Below are positions 8,027 to 15,912 of a stretch of DNA of 64,000 nt, in pieces (position 1 is the first letter of the stretch; every line of letters begins with the position of its first letter). The notes under the pieces were generated by a model. The model saw only the letters and a program-made list of their open reading frames with translations. It did not search any database and was not told where the DNA came from. The stretch comes from Hyphomicrobiaceae bacterium (GTDB lineage: Bacteria > Pseudomonadota > Alphaproteobacteria > Rhizobiales > Hyphomicrobiaceae): contig JAURWC010000079.1 of NCBI GenBank assembly GCA_030655135.1, positions 1 to 64,000 of the forward strand, in the 5' to 3' direction. The translations under genes and the position numbers were made by a program.

Positions 8027-10471
8027 ATGGTGCAGGTTCTTGCCTGCCTAACGATGCAACACGACTGGCGACTTGTCGTGCTTGCAACGACTATCTGTTT
8101 TGCGACAAGCGTTGCCGCGTTCAAGCTCCTTCATCGCGCGCGTGCCGCATCCGGTGCACGACGAGCTCTGTGGCTGGCGGCCATCGGGGCGGCAGTCGGC
8201 TACGGAGTCTGGGCAACGCATTTCATCGGGATGCTCGCTTTCGACGCCGGCGTCCCGGTCGAATACGATTTCCCGCTCACAGCGCTCTCGCTTCTGGTCG
8301 CAGCCAGTGTAACAGGCTTCGGCTTTGCCATTGCAGCCGAACGCCAGGATAGATGGGCTGCTCCGGTCGGGGGGGGCACCATCGGAGCCGGCGTGGCCAT
8401 CATGCACTATACGGGCATGTGGGCCATGGATGTGCCGGGACAAATGCACTGGTCCACCGATTTAATTCTTGCCTCGATCCTGCTGGGCATAGGCTTCGCG
8501 AGCGCGGCCATGTTTGTCGCCTCACCCGACAGCGGGGGCAGGCAAACATTTGCCGCCGCGCTCTTGCTGACGCTCGCCATCACGAGCCATCACTTCACGG
8601 CTATGAGCGCTGTTGTGATCATTCCTGATCCGACAATTCCCGTCGTCGCGGTGGCCCTATCATCGTCGGCGCTCGCCATGACGATCACGGTCGCCGCAGT
8701 TGCCGTGCTGGGTATCAGCCTTGTTGCGGCGCTGGCCGATAGCGCGCAGGCACACCTGCGAGCGTCGTCGGAACGAGAACTTGCTGAACAGAGTAAGCAA
8801 CTTCAGGCTGCCTTGACCAACATGCCTCAGGGTCTGTGCATGTTCGATGGCCAACAGCGCATCCTGGTCACGAACGCACGTTATAGGGAAATGTATGGCC
8901 TTACGCTCGAGCAGACTAGGCCGGGTATCAGCTTCCGGCAGCTTCTCCAGAACCGTGTAGACCACAGAATGTTTCCGGCTGGATCAGCGCCGGATGATTA
9001 CGTTGCCGAAGTGCTGGCTTGTTTAGCGCGAGGTTCTGCCTGGACGCAAGTCACCGAGGTTCCGGACGGTCGGATCATTGCGGTTTCCAATCGCACCATG
9101 CCCGGAGGGGGTTGGGTCGCCACGCACGAGGATATCACCGAGCGTCGAAGTATTGAATCTCGGCTCGCGCACATGGCCCACCACGATACCCTCACCGGCC
9201 TGCCGAATAGGGCTTTATTAAGGGAGAGGTTGGAGACGGCCCTTGCGGCAATCGTAGGATCCGACGGAGAACTTGCCGTCATTTTGTTGGATCTTGACCG
9301 GTTTAAGGAGGTCAATGACACATTGGGCCACGCGGCTGGCGATACACTGCTTAAACAGGTGGCCGAACGTTTGAGGGTTTGTGTGCGGGAAGGGGATACG
9401 ATTGCGCGGCTCGGCGGCGATGAATTTGCCATAGTTCACCGCATTAAGAGCGCGGACCACGAAACCACGGCTCTTGCCGTGCGCATTCAGGAAACGATCG
9501 CTGCGCCTTTCATTCTCAATCACAACCAGATGGCCATTGGGACAAGCATCGGAATCGCCATCGCACCGCAGGACGGCTCCGACCCTGATCATCTGATGGA
9601 CCACGCCGATCTAGCCCTTTACCTTGCGAAGATGGAAGGCCGTGGCAGATCACGGTTTTTCGAACCAGCCATGCATAGGCGGATGCACGAGCGTCGTGAC
9701 CTAGAGCATGATTTGAGAGCAGCCCTCGCGAAGGGGCAGTTCAACCTCCATTACCAACCCCTGGTGAATATTGCGCGAGACGAAATATGCTGTTTTGAGG
9801 CCCTTCTGCGCTGGACTCATCCTGAGCGGGGCAATATTCCGCCAGCGCGATTCATACCCCTCGCTGAGGAAACGGGCCTTATCGCACCGATTGGAGAATG
9901 GGTGTTGCGGGAAGCATGCAAAGCCGCGGCAAGCTGGCCCTCGAGCATCAAGGTAGCGGTGAATGTATCGGCGGCGCAGTTCAAATCCCGCGACCTCGTC
10001 GCAATAGTTGTCGGGTGCGTGGCTTCATCCGGCCTGTCGCCCCAACGTCTCGAACTTGAGATTACGGAGACCGCGATGTTGCAGGATGAGGTCGGTGCAT
10101 TCGCGCTACTATCGCGCATGCATGACCTGGGGGTGCATATCGCGTTGGATGATTTCGGGACGGGCTATTCTTCGTTGAGCAACCTGCGCAAGTTCCCTTT
10201 CGACAAGATCAAGATCGATCAAAGCTTCATTAGGGATCTGTCGCCCACGAACTTAGACGCCATAGCCGTTGTTCGCTCCATAGCGCAGCTCGGGGAAAGC
10301 CTGAAGATGACGACGACGGCTGAGGGCGTCGAGACCGAAGAACAACTGGATTACGTGAGGGCACAGGGATGCTCTGAGGCGCAGGGTTTTCTCTTTAGTC
10401 CGCCTGTGCTGGCAGACGAAGTCACGCCACTTTTGAGGTCCTACCGACCAGTTTCGATGCGAGTGGCGTAG
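8027..10471 (+). CDS. MHYT-PAS-GGDEF-EAL cyclic di-GMP enzyme
   Basis: Membrane protein of 814 residues. The N-terminal MHYT sensor has about seven helices (15-235) with the repeated metal-ligand motifs ATHFIGM, MHYTGM and HHFTAM; MHYT domains are thought to sense gas or redox through bound metal. A PAS domain (about 255-375) is followed by a diguanylate cyclase with intact RLGGDEF and a phosphodiesterase with intact EALLRW, ELEITET and DDFGTGYSS. Both making and breaking cyclic di-GMP are therefore possible; which dominates is unknown. A GGAG site precedes the ATG. Its place beside a PilZ-controlled glycosyltransferase suggests it sets the local cyclic-di-GMP signal for that module. Confidence 0.92.
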   Translation: MVQVLACLTMQHDWRLVVLATTICFATSVAAFKLLHRARAASGARRALWLAAIGAAVGYGVWATHFIGMLAFDAGVPVEYDFPLTALSLLVAASVTGFGFAIAAERQDRWAAPVGGGTIGAGVAIMHYTGMWAMDVPGQMHWSTDLILASILLGIGFASAAMFVASPDSGGRQTFAAALLLTLAITSHHFTAMSAVVIIPDPTIPVVAVALSSSALAMTITVAAVAVLGISLVAALADSAQAHLRASSERELAEQSKQLQAALTNMPQGLCMFDGQQRILVTNARYREMYGLTLEQTRPGISFRQLLQNRVDHRMFPAGSAPDDYVAEVLACLARGSAWTQVTEVPDGRIIAVSNRTMPGGGWVATHEDITERRSIESRLAHMAHHDTLTGLPNRALLRERLETALAAIVGSDGELAVILLDLDRFKEVNDTLGHAAGDTLLKQVAERLRVCVREGDTIARLGGDEFAIVHRIKSADHETTALAVRIQETIAAPFILNHNQMAIGTSIGIAIAPQDGSDPDHLMDHADLALYLAKMEGRGRSRFFEPAMHRRMHERRDLEHDLRAALAKGQFNLHYQPLVNIARDEICCFEALLRWTHPERGNIPPARFIPLAEETGLIAPIGEWVLREACKAAASWPSSIKVAVNVSAAQFKSRDLVAIVVGCVASSGLSPQRLELEITETAMLQDEVGAFALLSRMHDLGVHIALDDFGTGYSSLSNLRKFPFDKIKIDQSFIRDLSPTNLDAIAVVRSIAQLGESLKMTTTAEGVETEEQLDYVRAQGCSEAQGFLFSPPVLADEVTPLLRSYRPVSMRVA

Positions 10472-10916
10472 CGGGGTGCACTATAAAGGCCGACAAGTGG
10501 CGACGAACGGCCCTCACCTGAGCTGCGCTCTGGGCGGTTCACCTGTTTGGCGTGCTGACTGCGAGGGTCAATATAAAAGAAAGCAACAAACGAGTCCTCC
10601 TAATCGCTGTTGCACACTCGCCCGAACATAATTGCACTTCGAAGCCTGCTAGCGTTATTTTCAGGGAGCGGCAGTCGGCGGTGAGGTTGCGGGGCCTTGC
10701 CGGGGGCGCGACTACCGCTCCTGATTGAAACAGATGATCCCGTGCCTCGATGATCTCGCGGACCAAGGCGTGAGCCTAGCGCTATCGACATCGGGTCTGC
10801 CGCACGTCGGTCAGTTAGTATTCATTTTAGGGATCAGGAGCGGGTTGGTACAAAACCGCTTCTGCACAAGTCCGATAAATTTTTGAAACCATTACCACTC
10901 GTCGTGGCGGCAAATT
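10472..10916. other. Intergenic accessory DNA
   Basis: About 445 bases without a believable gene on either strand. It contains one copy of a TGGTACAAAA-type motif (10846-10859) that recurs twice beside tRNA-Ser at 13535 and 13557. It borders an insertion-sequence remnant. Confidence 0.4.
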
Positions 10917-11174
10917 CAGATGCGCCAATGCGGTTTTGCAGTTTGAAATGCTGAGACGGCTCGCTTGAGGCGATCGTTCTCGCGTTCGAGATCCTTAGGC
11001 GCTTGGCCTGAGCCATCTTCAGACCGTCTTAGTCGATGCCGCCAGCGGTAGTAGTTCTGCTCCGAGATGTTGATGCCCCGGCAGTGGTACCGATCGCCTG
11101 CCCCTGACCAAGGCGGACCTCGCTTCGCGCAGAAGAACGATGATCTGCTCTGTTTTAAAGCGCTTCCGTGCCAT
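10917..11174 (-). pseudogene. Remnant of an IS3-family transposase OrfA
   Basis: Reading from 11174 the frame begins MARKRFKTEQIIVLLREA, typical of the helix-turn-helix OrfA of IS3-group elements. It then needs at least two frame changes to recover INISEQNYYRWRH and finally KDLERENDRLKRAVS, the usual C-terminal leucine-zipper part. No OrfB and no clear terminal repeats were found. It is a dead fragment marking past insertion activity. Confidence 0.8.
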
Positions 11175-11314
11175 TCCCTTCTCTCCTCATCGCGGTAGGA
11201 AATAGCCGGATTTGCTCATTCAGCTTTGTAGCGGTTCAGGGGAGCAGGCCACTTGTGGCCACGACCTGCGTGGGTCAGATGCAGTAACCAAGCTCACGTG
11301 CATAAAGGACGCTG

Positions 11315-11339
11315 CGAACTTTTTGCGACGATCAACGTT
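11315..11339 (+). promoter_or_regulatory. Possible EcfG (general stress) promoter
   Basis: CGAAC (11315-11319), 16 bases, then CGTT (11336-11339) matches the general-stress consensus GGAAC-N16/17-CGTT with one mismatch. It lies 40 bases before the start of the tiny membrane-protein gene at 11379, a sensible distance. Confidence 0.4.
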
Positions 11340-11378
11340 CTATCGCGTACCTAATGTCATGACCTCAAAGGATTTCCG

Positions 11379-11453
11379 GTGAACAACATAATTTACATTG
11401 TTGGTTTGGTCGTCGTTGTGTTGGCGGTCCTGGGCTTTCTTGGACTGCGTTGA
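11379..11453 (+). CDS. 24-residue single-pass membrane peptide
   Basis: A GTG-started frame of 24 codons gives MNNIIYIVGLVVVVLAVL followed by a short Gly-Leu-Arg end: one hydrophobic helix with almost no tail. AAAGGA lies 6 bases before the GTG. Very similar tiny membrane peptides are common, usually unannotated or hypothetical, in Hyphomicrobiales (from memory, not checked). It heads a run of three small genes and follows a possible stress promoter. Function unknown. Confidence 0.65.
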   Translation: MNNIIYIVGLVVVVLAVLGFLGLR

Positions 11454-11486
11454 TCCACAGCATAGGTCTGCCCAAAGGCCACAACA

Positions 11487-11708
11487 TTGCTCTCCATTAC
11501 GTGCGTAATCCCGGCGGTCTGGCTGGTGTACACCTCGAGGGCCTGGTGGCTCGCCCGTCGAGATTGGCAAAGCCTCTCGTCCGATACGAAAGCGTTTTAC
11601 CTTCTCGTGGCTCCGCCGATCACACTGGCCCTCGACCTCTTCCTGCTCTTGGACAAATTGTTTTATTCACCGTCTCTGGCGCGAGATCACGCGGCGGATG
11701 CACGATGA
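11487..11708 (+). CDS. Small membrane protein of unknown function
   Basis: 73 residues from a TTG start at 11487 with AAAGG 8 bases before it. Two hydrophobic stretches (about 2-16 and 38-56, with ITLALDLFLLLDKL) suggest one or two membrane helices separated by a basic, Trp-rich loop (RAWWLARRDWQ). Its TGA overlaps the ATG of the next gene (ATGA), a sign of coupled translation. No family was recognised. Confidence 0.55.
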   Translation: MLSITCVIPAVWLVYTSRAWWLARRDWQSLSSDTKAFYLLVAPPITLALDLFLLLDKLFYSPSLARDHAADAR

Positions 11709-11941
11709 TAAGGCATGCGGCCTTCATGATCGCCCTTCTGGCCTTGCCGTATAGCGGATATGCAGCCGAGCACGATTGTATGCAGGAGCATCCGGCTGCT
11801 GTGGACGTGGGTCCTAACGAACCGGCGCTCGGGCGAGTGCGCCGGCCCGACCTCTCGCCCGCCGAAGCATCGGCACTCCAATATCGGGATGGTCAGTCAG
11901 AAGTCAGCGCGGATGACATTCGTGCTAGAAAAGTCGACTGA
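11705..11941 (+). CDS. Small secreted protein of unknown function
   Basis: 78 residues. The N-terminus (MIRHAAFMIALLALPYSGYA) is a signal peptide with likely cleavage after YAA; the short mature part is acidic and Pro/Glu-rich with one Cys near its start. The ATG overlaps the preceding stop, so it is the third member of a small-gene operon. No domain was recognised. Confidence 0.55.
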   Translation: MIRHAAFMIALLALPYSGYAAEHDCMQEHPAAVDVGPNEPALGRVRRPDLSPAEASALQYRDGQSEVSADDIRARKVD

Positions 11942-12120
11942 TGGGTGGAGCGTTTGTCGGATTCGAGCTTCGCGTCTCAGGCAGATCAAGATGGCAGGAC
12001 CTGCGCGGAAGTACGCGTCTCTAGTCTAGTGTTGCTGCAGTTTTCAAGGGTTTTGGATCGGCAATGAATGTTGCACTCGCTGGAGAACGAAGCTCGCATC
12101 CACCTGCATGGTTGACCTGA

Positions 12121-13401
12121 ATGACTGAGCCAGCATGGTTGCCGGACCCGTACATTCTGGCGGTTACTGGAAGCGGAGTGCTCATTGCTCTTGTGGCCTG
12201 GCTACCTCTCGCGTTGAAACGCCTGCCGCTGACCTTGCCGATCGTCTGCATAGTAATCGGTGCGGCACTGTTTTCACTGCCTCAAACGGATGCGATACGG
12301 CTGGTACCCCTAGCCTATCCGGAATTCACTGAGCGCTTCACCGAGTTCGTCATAATCGTCGCGCTTATGGGAGCCGGTCTTAAGCTCGACAGGATTTTCA
12401 GCTGGCAGCGCTGGAACGTGACTTGGCGCCTGCTCGCCATAACAATGCCCCTCAGCATCGTGGCGATCACCCTGGTGGGAACTTGGCTCGTTGGTCTTCC
12501 CCCCATCATTGCCCTGCTACTCGGCGCATGTCTTGCTCCGACTGATCCAGTCTTGGCCGCAGATGTGCAGGTGGGACCTCCTCGAAGCGGCGACGAGGAT
12601 GAGGTTCGCTTCGGCTTGACCTCGGAAGCAGGTCTGAATGATGGATTGGCCTTTCCATTCGTCAATCTCGCGATAATTCTGGCTCTAAGCAATACGACCG
12701 GCAACGCTTGGGTGTTCACCTGGGTAACGCACAATGTGCTGTGGGAGCTGCTGGCTGGAGTTGTAGCGGGCTGGCTGGTCGGCAGGATGTTTGGCTGGTT
12801 GACGTTCCGCATCCCGGCGGAAACGAAACTTTCGAGAACGGGGGATGGTCTGATCGCGATCGCCGCCACATTTGTTTCGTACGGGTTCACAGAAATAATC
12901 CAAGCGTATGGCTTCTTGGCCGTTTTCGTCACCGCTCTAACGCTTCGCCATGTAGATCGCGATCACGATTTCCAGCGGGACATGCATGACATAACCGAGC
13001 AGATCGAACGGTTGGCCATGATGGTGCTCCTGATATTATTCGGCGGCGCCTTGGTAAGCGGCCTACTCGCCCCGCTTCTATGGACGGACATTGTCGCCGC
13101 GATCGTAATCCTGCTTGTGATCCGGCCGGTTGCCGGCTTGATCGGACTGATCGGCCATGCAGCAGATTGGGGAGAGAAGTTCATGCTCGCCTTCTTCGGC
13201 ATCCGAGGGGTGGGTTCTTTTTATTATCTGGCCTACGCCTTGAATCATATGCCGGTGGAGGGAGGCGACCGCCTCTGGGCAATTGTCGGCTTGGTTGTTC
13301 TCATCTCAATCCTGCTTCATGGACTTACCGTAACTCCCCTGATGCGCGCACTCGACCGGCGGCAAGGCCGCCACCCAGACGCCGAAACTTCGACGGTATG
13401 A
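12121..13401 (+). CDS. CPA1-family cation/proton antiporter
   Basis: Integral membrane protein of 426 residues with about 12 helices. The conserved APTDPVLAADV and SEAGLNDGLAFP motifs hold the ion-binding Asp and the Asn-Asp pair region typical of NhaP-type CPA1 exchangers, and GIRGVGSFYYLAYAL is the late conserved helix. It would exchange Na+ or K+ for H+ at the inner membrane. Short for the family, without a cytosolic regulatory tail. It stands alone between the small-gene cluster and tRNA-Ser; the ribosome site is weak. Confidence 0.88.
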   Translation: MTEPAWLPDPYILAVTGSGVLIALVAWLPLALKRLPLTLPIVCIVIGAALFSLPQTDAIRLVPLAYPEFTERFTEFVIIVALMGAGLKLDRIFSWQRWNVTWRLLAITMPLSIVAITLVGTWLVGLPPIIALLLGACLAPTDPVLAADVQVGPPRSGDEDEVRFGLTSEAGLNDGLAFPFVNLAIILALSNTTGNAWVFTWVTHNVLWELLAGVVAGWLVGRMFGWLTFRIPAETKLSRTGDGLIAIAATFVSYGFTEIIQAYGFLAVFVTALTLRHVDRDHDFQRDMHDITEQIERLAMMVLLILFGGALVSGLLAPLLWTDIVAAIVILLVIRPVAGLIGLIGHAADWGEKFMLAFFGIRGVGSFYYLAYALNHMPVEGGDRLWAIVGLVVLISILLHGLTVTPLMRALDRRQGRHPDAETSTV

Positions 13402-13490
13402 ATAGCCTACTGGCGCGAGGGTGCTACTCGTGCGGCATCTGAAAGTTCGAATGCACGCGACATACTCGAATCCATCTCGATTGGCTGACA

Positions 13491-13516
13491 GCTCCAAGCC
13501 GCAATCAGCTTGGAGC
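13491..13516 (+). terminator. Hairpin downstream of the antiporter
   Basis: GCTCCAAGC (13491-13499) and GCTTGGAGC (13508-13516) form a perfect 9-bp stem with an 8-base loop. A T-run does not follow directly, so termination is likely but not certain. Confidence 0.5.
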
Positions 13517-13534
13517 GCTTGCTAAGCAAATTTC

Positions 13535-13570
13535 TGGTACAAAAACGAACTGACTCTGGTACAAAATCGC
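13535..13570. repeat. Tandem TGGTACAAAA motifs beside tRNA-Ser
   Basis: TGGTACAAAAACG at 13535-13547 and TGGTACAAAATCGC at 13557-13570 are spaced 22 bases apart; a third copy, TGGTACAAAACCGC, is at 10846-10859. They sit 45-80 bases from the 3' end of tRNA-Ser, where arm-type sites of an integrase might be expected. Confidence 0.5.
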
Positions 13571-13615
13571 CTTAAGATGCATCAACTAAGTCATTGATAT
13601 ATATTGCAATCGCGG

Positions 13616-13705
13616 TGGCGGAGGGAGTGGGATTCGAACCCACGGTAGGCTTGCACCTACGCCGGTTTTCAAGACCGGTGCCTTAAACCACTCGGCCACC
13701 CCTCC
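13616..13705 (-). tRNA. tRNA-Ser (UGA anticodon)
   Basis: 90 bases including an encoded CCA. The acceptor stem pairs GGAGGGG with TCCCTCC (one G-T pair). The anticodon loop CTTGAAA lies within a CCGGT/ACCGG stem and gives UGA. A long variable arm (GCGTAGGTGCAAGCCTACC) and a TTCGAAT T-loop confirm a class II serine tRNA. Its 3' end points towards the accessory region on the left. Confidence 0.97.
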
Positions 13706-13897
13706 CGGGTGAGACCGGGGAACGGGGTGTATGACCGCAACCTCAGCGCCGTTCAAGACCTTAATTTCTGTCCCAGTCTGATGCACGAGCGGAAGGAGCT
13801 TGCCGGTTCCTGCAATTGCAGCGCGAAGAATAACGGACTACATTATTAGGCATGCGCAACTATTTAGGGCGCGCACAAACAAAATGTGTATCGAAAC

Positions 13898-14620
13898 ATG
13901 AATAAAGCAAATCGATTTGAAACCCGTCCACTTTATTTGCAAGTTAGAGACATGTTGCTCGGCCGGATTACCACTGGAAATTGGAAACCCGGCACGCTCA
14001 TCCCGAATGAAATTGATCTTGCTCGCGAGTTTGGATTGAGCGTCGGCACGGTACGCAAGGCCCTCGATCAACTGCAGGCCGAGCACCTGCTGACGCGCCG
14101 CCAGGGCCGCGGCACTTTTGTAAACGATCTCGCCAGCACCGAGCACGCCTCGCGTTTTGCCAATCTTTACAGCGGCGACGGCACCCGGATGACCCTGCAG
14201 AGCAAACTTGTGGGCGTTTCGGCCCACGCGGCAGACGATGCCGCGCGCCGGGTTCTCGGATTGGCCCAAGGCGCTAGCGTAATACACCTCGTTCGTCTGA
14301 AATCGCGCAAAGGCGAACCATACGTGTATGAAAAGTCGACACTACCGGCGGCACTGTTCGCCGGCCTGCCTGACGACGAGGACATTCCGGACGAGATTTC
14401 GGCACTCGCCCAGAAATACGGCCAGATCGCGGGCAGCGCGGAAGAGACGATATCAATTTCCAAGGCCGATAAAGATGAAGCTGAAAAGTTATCCGTCCCG
14501 GAGAGCAGCGCGCTCTTGCGGCTCGAGCGCAAAGTCTATGCGGTCGAGGGTGCGATACTGGAATGGCGGCGGGCCGTCTGCAACCTGCAGGACGGTTTCT
14601 ACAAGTGCCTCGTCGCCTGA
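13898..14620 (+). CDS. GntR/HutC-family transcription regulator
   Basis: 240 residues: a winged helix at about 10-75 (LAREFGLSVGTVRKALDQL is the recognition helix) and a UTRA effector domain (about 90-238) like those that bind sugars, amino acids or organic acids in HutC-type repressors. A GTG at 13886 would add four residues; neither start has a clear ribosome site. It lies 51 bases before the receiver-kinase gene in the same direction, so it could regulate the signalling cluster. Ligand unknown. Confidence 0.88.
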   Translation: MNKANRFETRPLYLQVRDMLLGRITTGNWKPGTLIPNEIDLAREFGLSVGTVRKALDQLQAEHLLTRRQGRGTFVNDLASTEHASRFANLYSGDGTRMTLQSKLVGVSAHAADDAARRVLGLAQGASVIHLVRLKSRKGEPYVYEKSTLPAALFAGLPDDEDIPDEISALAQKYGQIAGSAEETISISKADKDEAEKLSVPESSALLRLERKVYAVEGAILEWRRAVCNLQDGFYKCLVA

Positions 14621-14671
14621 CCTGAAGCTCCCGCTCTCAGTCCATCCAGGCGCGGAGAGCCGGAGCTTACC

Positions 14672-15841
14672 GTGAACGCAAGTCGATCGGCTTCCCCAGA
14701 TCATCCGGCGATCACCCTACTGATCGTCGATGATGAGCATCAGGCGTTGAAGTATTTCGCGCGGCTGTTCAGCTCGGATTTCGAGGTGATCACTTGCCAA
14801 AGCGCTGAAGAGGCGGAAGCAATCTTCGAAGCGCGCCAGGGCAAGATCTCGGTCATCGTCAGCGATCATCAGATGCCGACGACCACCGGCGTTACCCTCC
14901 TGGCGCGCGTCAAGGAGCGGTGGCCCCAAACCGTGCGGCTGCTCACGACGGCATATGCCGACACCGAAAGCCTGGCCGCCTCGATCAACGAAGCCTCTGT
15001 TCACCGCTACATTGCGAAACCCTGGGATCTCGATCACCTGCGCGATGTGCTGAAAGATGCCTCGCAGACCTACGCCCGCAACAACACCAATCCTACCCCT
15101 CCTGTCGGCGGCGCATCCCAGCTGCCGCCACTCGTTGGGGCTGTCGCGCATGAGCTGGCAACACCCCTTCTCAGCATCGAGATGACGTCCAAATCGATAC
15201 TCCATGCCGTCCGCGACCAGCTTGCCGTGACGCCAGCTGAAACGCAGCCTGACATGGCCGTGACGCTCGACCGGTTCGCCAGGGCGGCACAGCGCATAGG
15301 CGAAGATGCGGCCCGCGCCAGGCGCCTCGCGCGCTCGCTTGCCGAATTGGCCCGCGATTCCACTGCACGATCTGCCTTTATGCGCATCACCATTGCGCAA
15401 TGCGTCAGACGCGCGGTCGAAAGCTTCCCGTATCAAGACAGCGAACGAAGCACCGTTTCGATGGACCTGGCGGATGATTTCAGTTTTGTCGGCACCGAGG
15501 TTCTGATGACGGCGGTCATGACCAACGTCCTCAGCAACGCCTTGGACGCCACCCGCAAGCATGCCGATCCCCGGGTCTGGATCGAACTGAAGCGTGGCGA
15601 CACCTACAACAGCGTGTTCGTGCGGGATAGCGGCTCGGGCGTGCCGCAACACATCGAGGGCTCTGAATTCAAGCCCTTCGTCACCGGAAAGGACGACGGC
15701 ACAGGACTAGGCTTGTCGATCTGCGATTGGATCGTCCGCTCGTTCGGGGGCGGCATCGCGTTGCGATCGATTACCCCGCCCGCGGTAACGGAGCTCGAGA
15801 TCCGCCTGCCGCACCCATCCCCCCATGCGGCCAGAACTTAG
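14672..15841 (+). CDS. Receiver-histidine kinase fusion, PhcR-like
   Basis: 389-residue soluble protein with an N-terminal receiver (acid pocket Asp20/Asp21, phospho-acceptor Asp65, Lys116) and a complete C-terminal kinase: VAHELATP with His160, N-box NVLSNALDATRKH, DSGSG and GTGLGLSI for ATP. A receiver with a kinase as output is the unusual layout reported for PhcR of Ralstonia quorum sensing. GTG start with GGAG 6 bases upstream. The receiver is clearly related to that of the convergent neighbour (both have ALKYF/TLKYF, LLTTAY/MLTTAY, YIAKPWD/YIVKPWD), so they probably share the same upstream kinase. Confidence 0.85.
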   Translation: MNASRSASPDHPAITLLIVDDEHQALKYFARLFSSDFEVITCQSAEEAEAIFEARQGKISVIVSDHQMPTTTGVTLLARVKERWPQTVRLLTTAYADTESLAASINEASVHRYIAKPWDLDHLRDVLKDASQTYARNNTNPTPPVGGASQLPPLVGAVAHELATPLLSIEMTSKSILHAVRDQLAVTPAETQPDMAVTLDRFARAAQRIGEDAARARRLARSLAELARDSTARSAFMRITIAQCVRRAVESFPYQDSERSTVSMDLADDFSFVGTEVLMTAVMTNVLSNALDATRKHADPRVWIELKRGDTYNSVFVRDSGSGVPQHIEGSEFKPFVTGKDDGTGLGLSICDWIVRSFGGGIALRSITPPAVTELEIRLPHPSPHAART

Positions 15842-15912
15842 CCCAAGGCTGCCCAGTCTACGCGAGTGTTGGAGCGATCTGCCGATTGAGTATATGGCAA
15901 ACGCCGGCCCTG

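Noticed and set aside
10917-11174. Active insertion sequence
   Set aside because: Only a frameshifted OrfA fragment; no OrfB or terminal repeats found.
13898-14620. Integrase or excisionase beside tRNA-Ser
   Set aside because: The adjacent gene is a clear GntR/UTRA regulator; no recombinase is visible near the tRNA.
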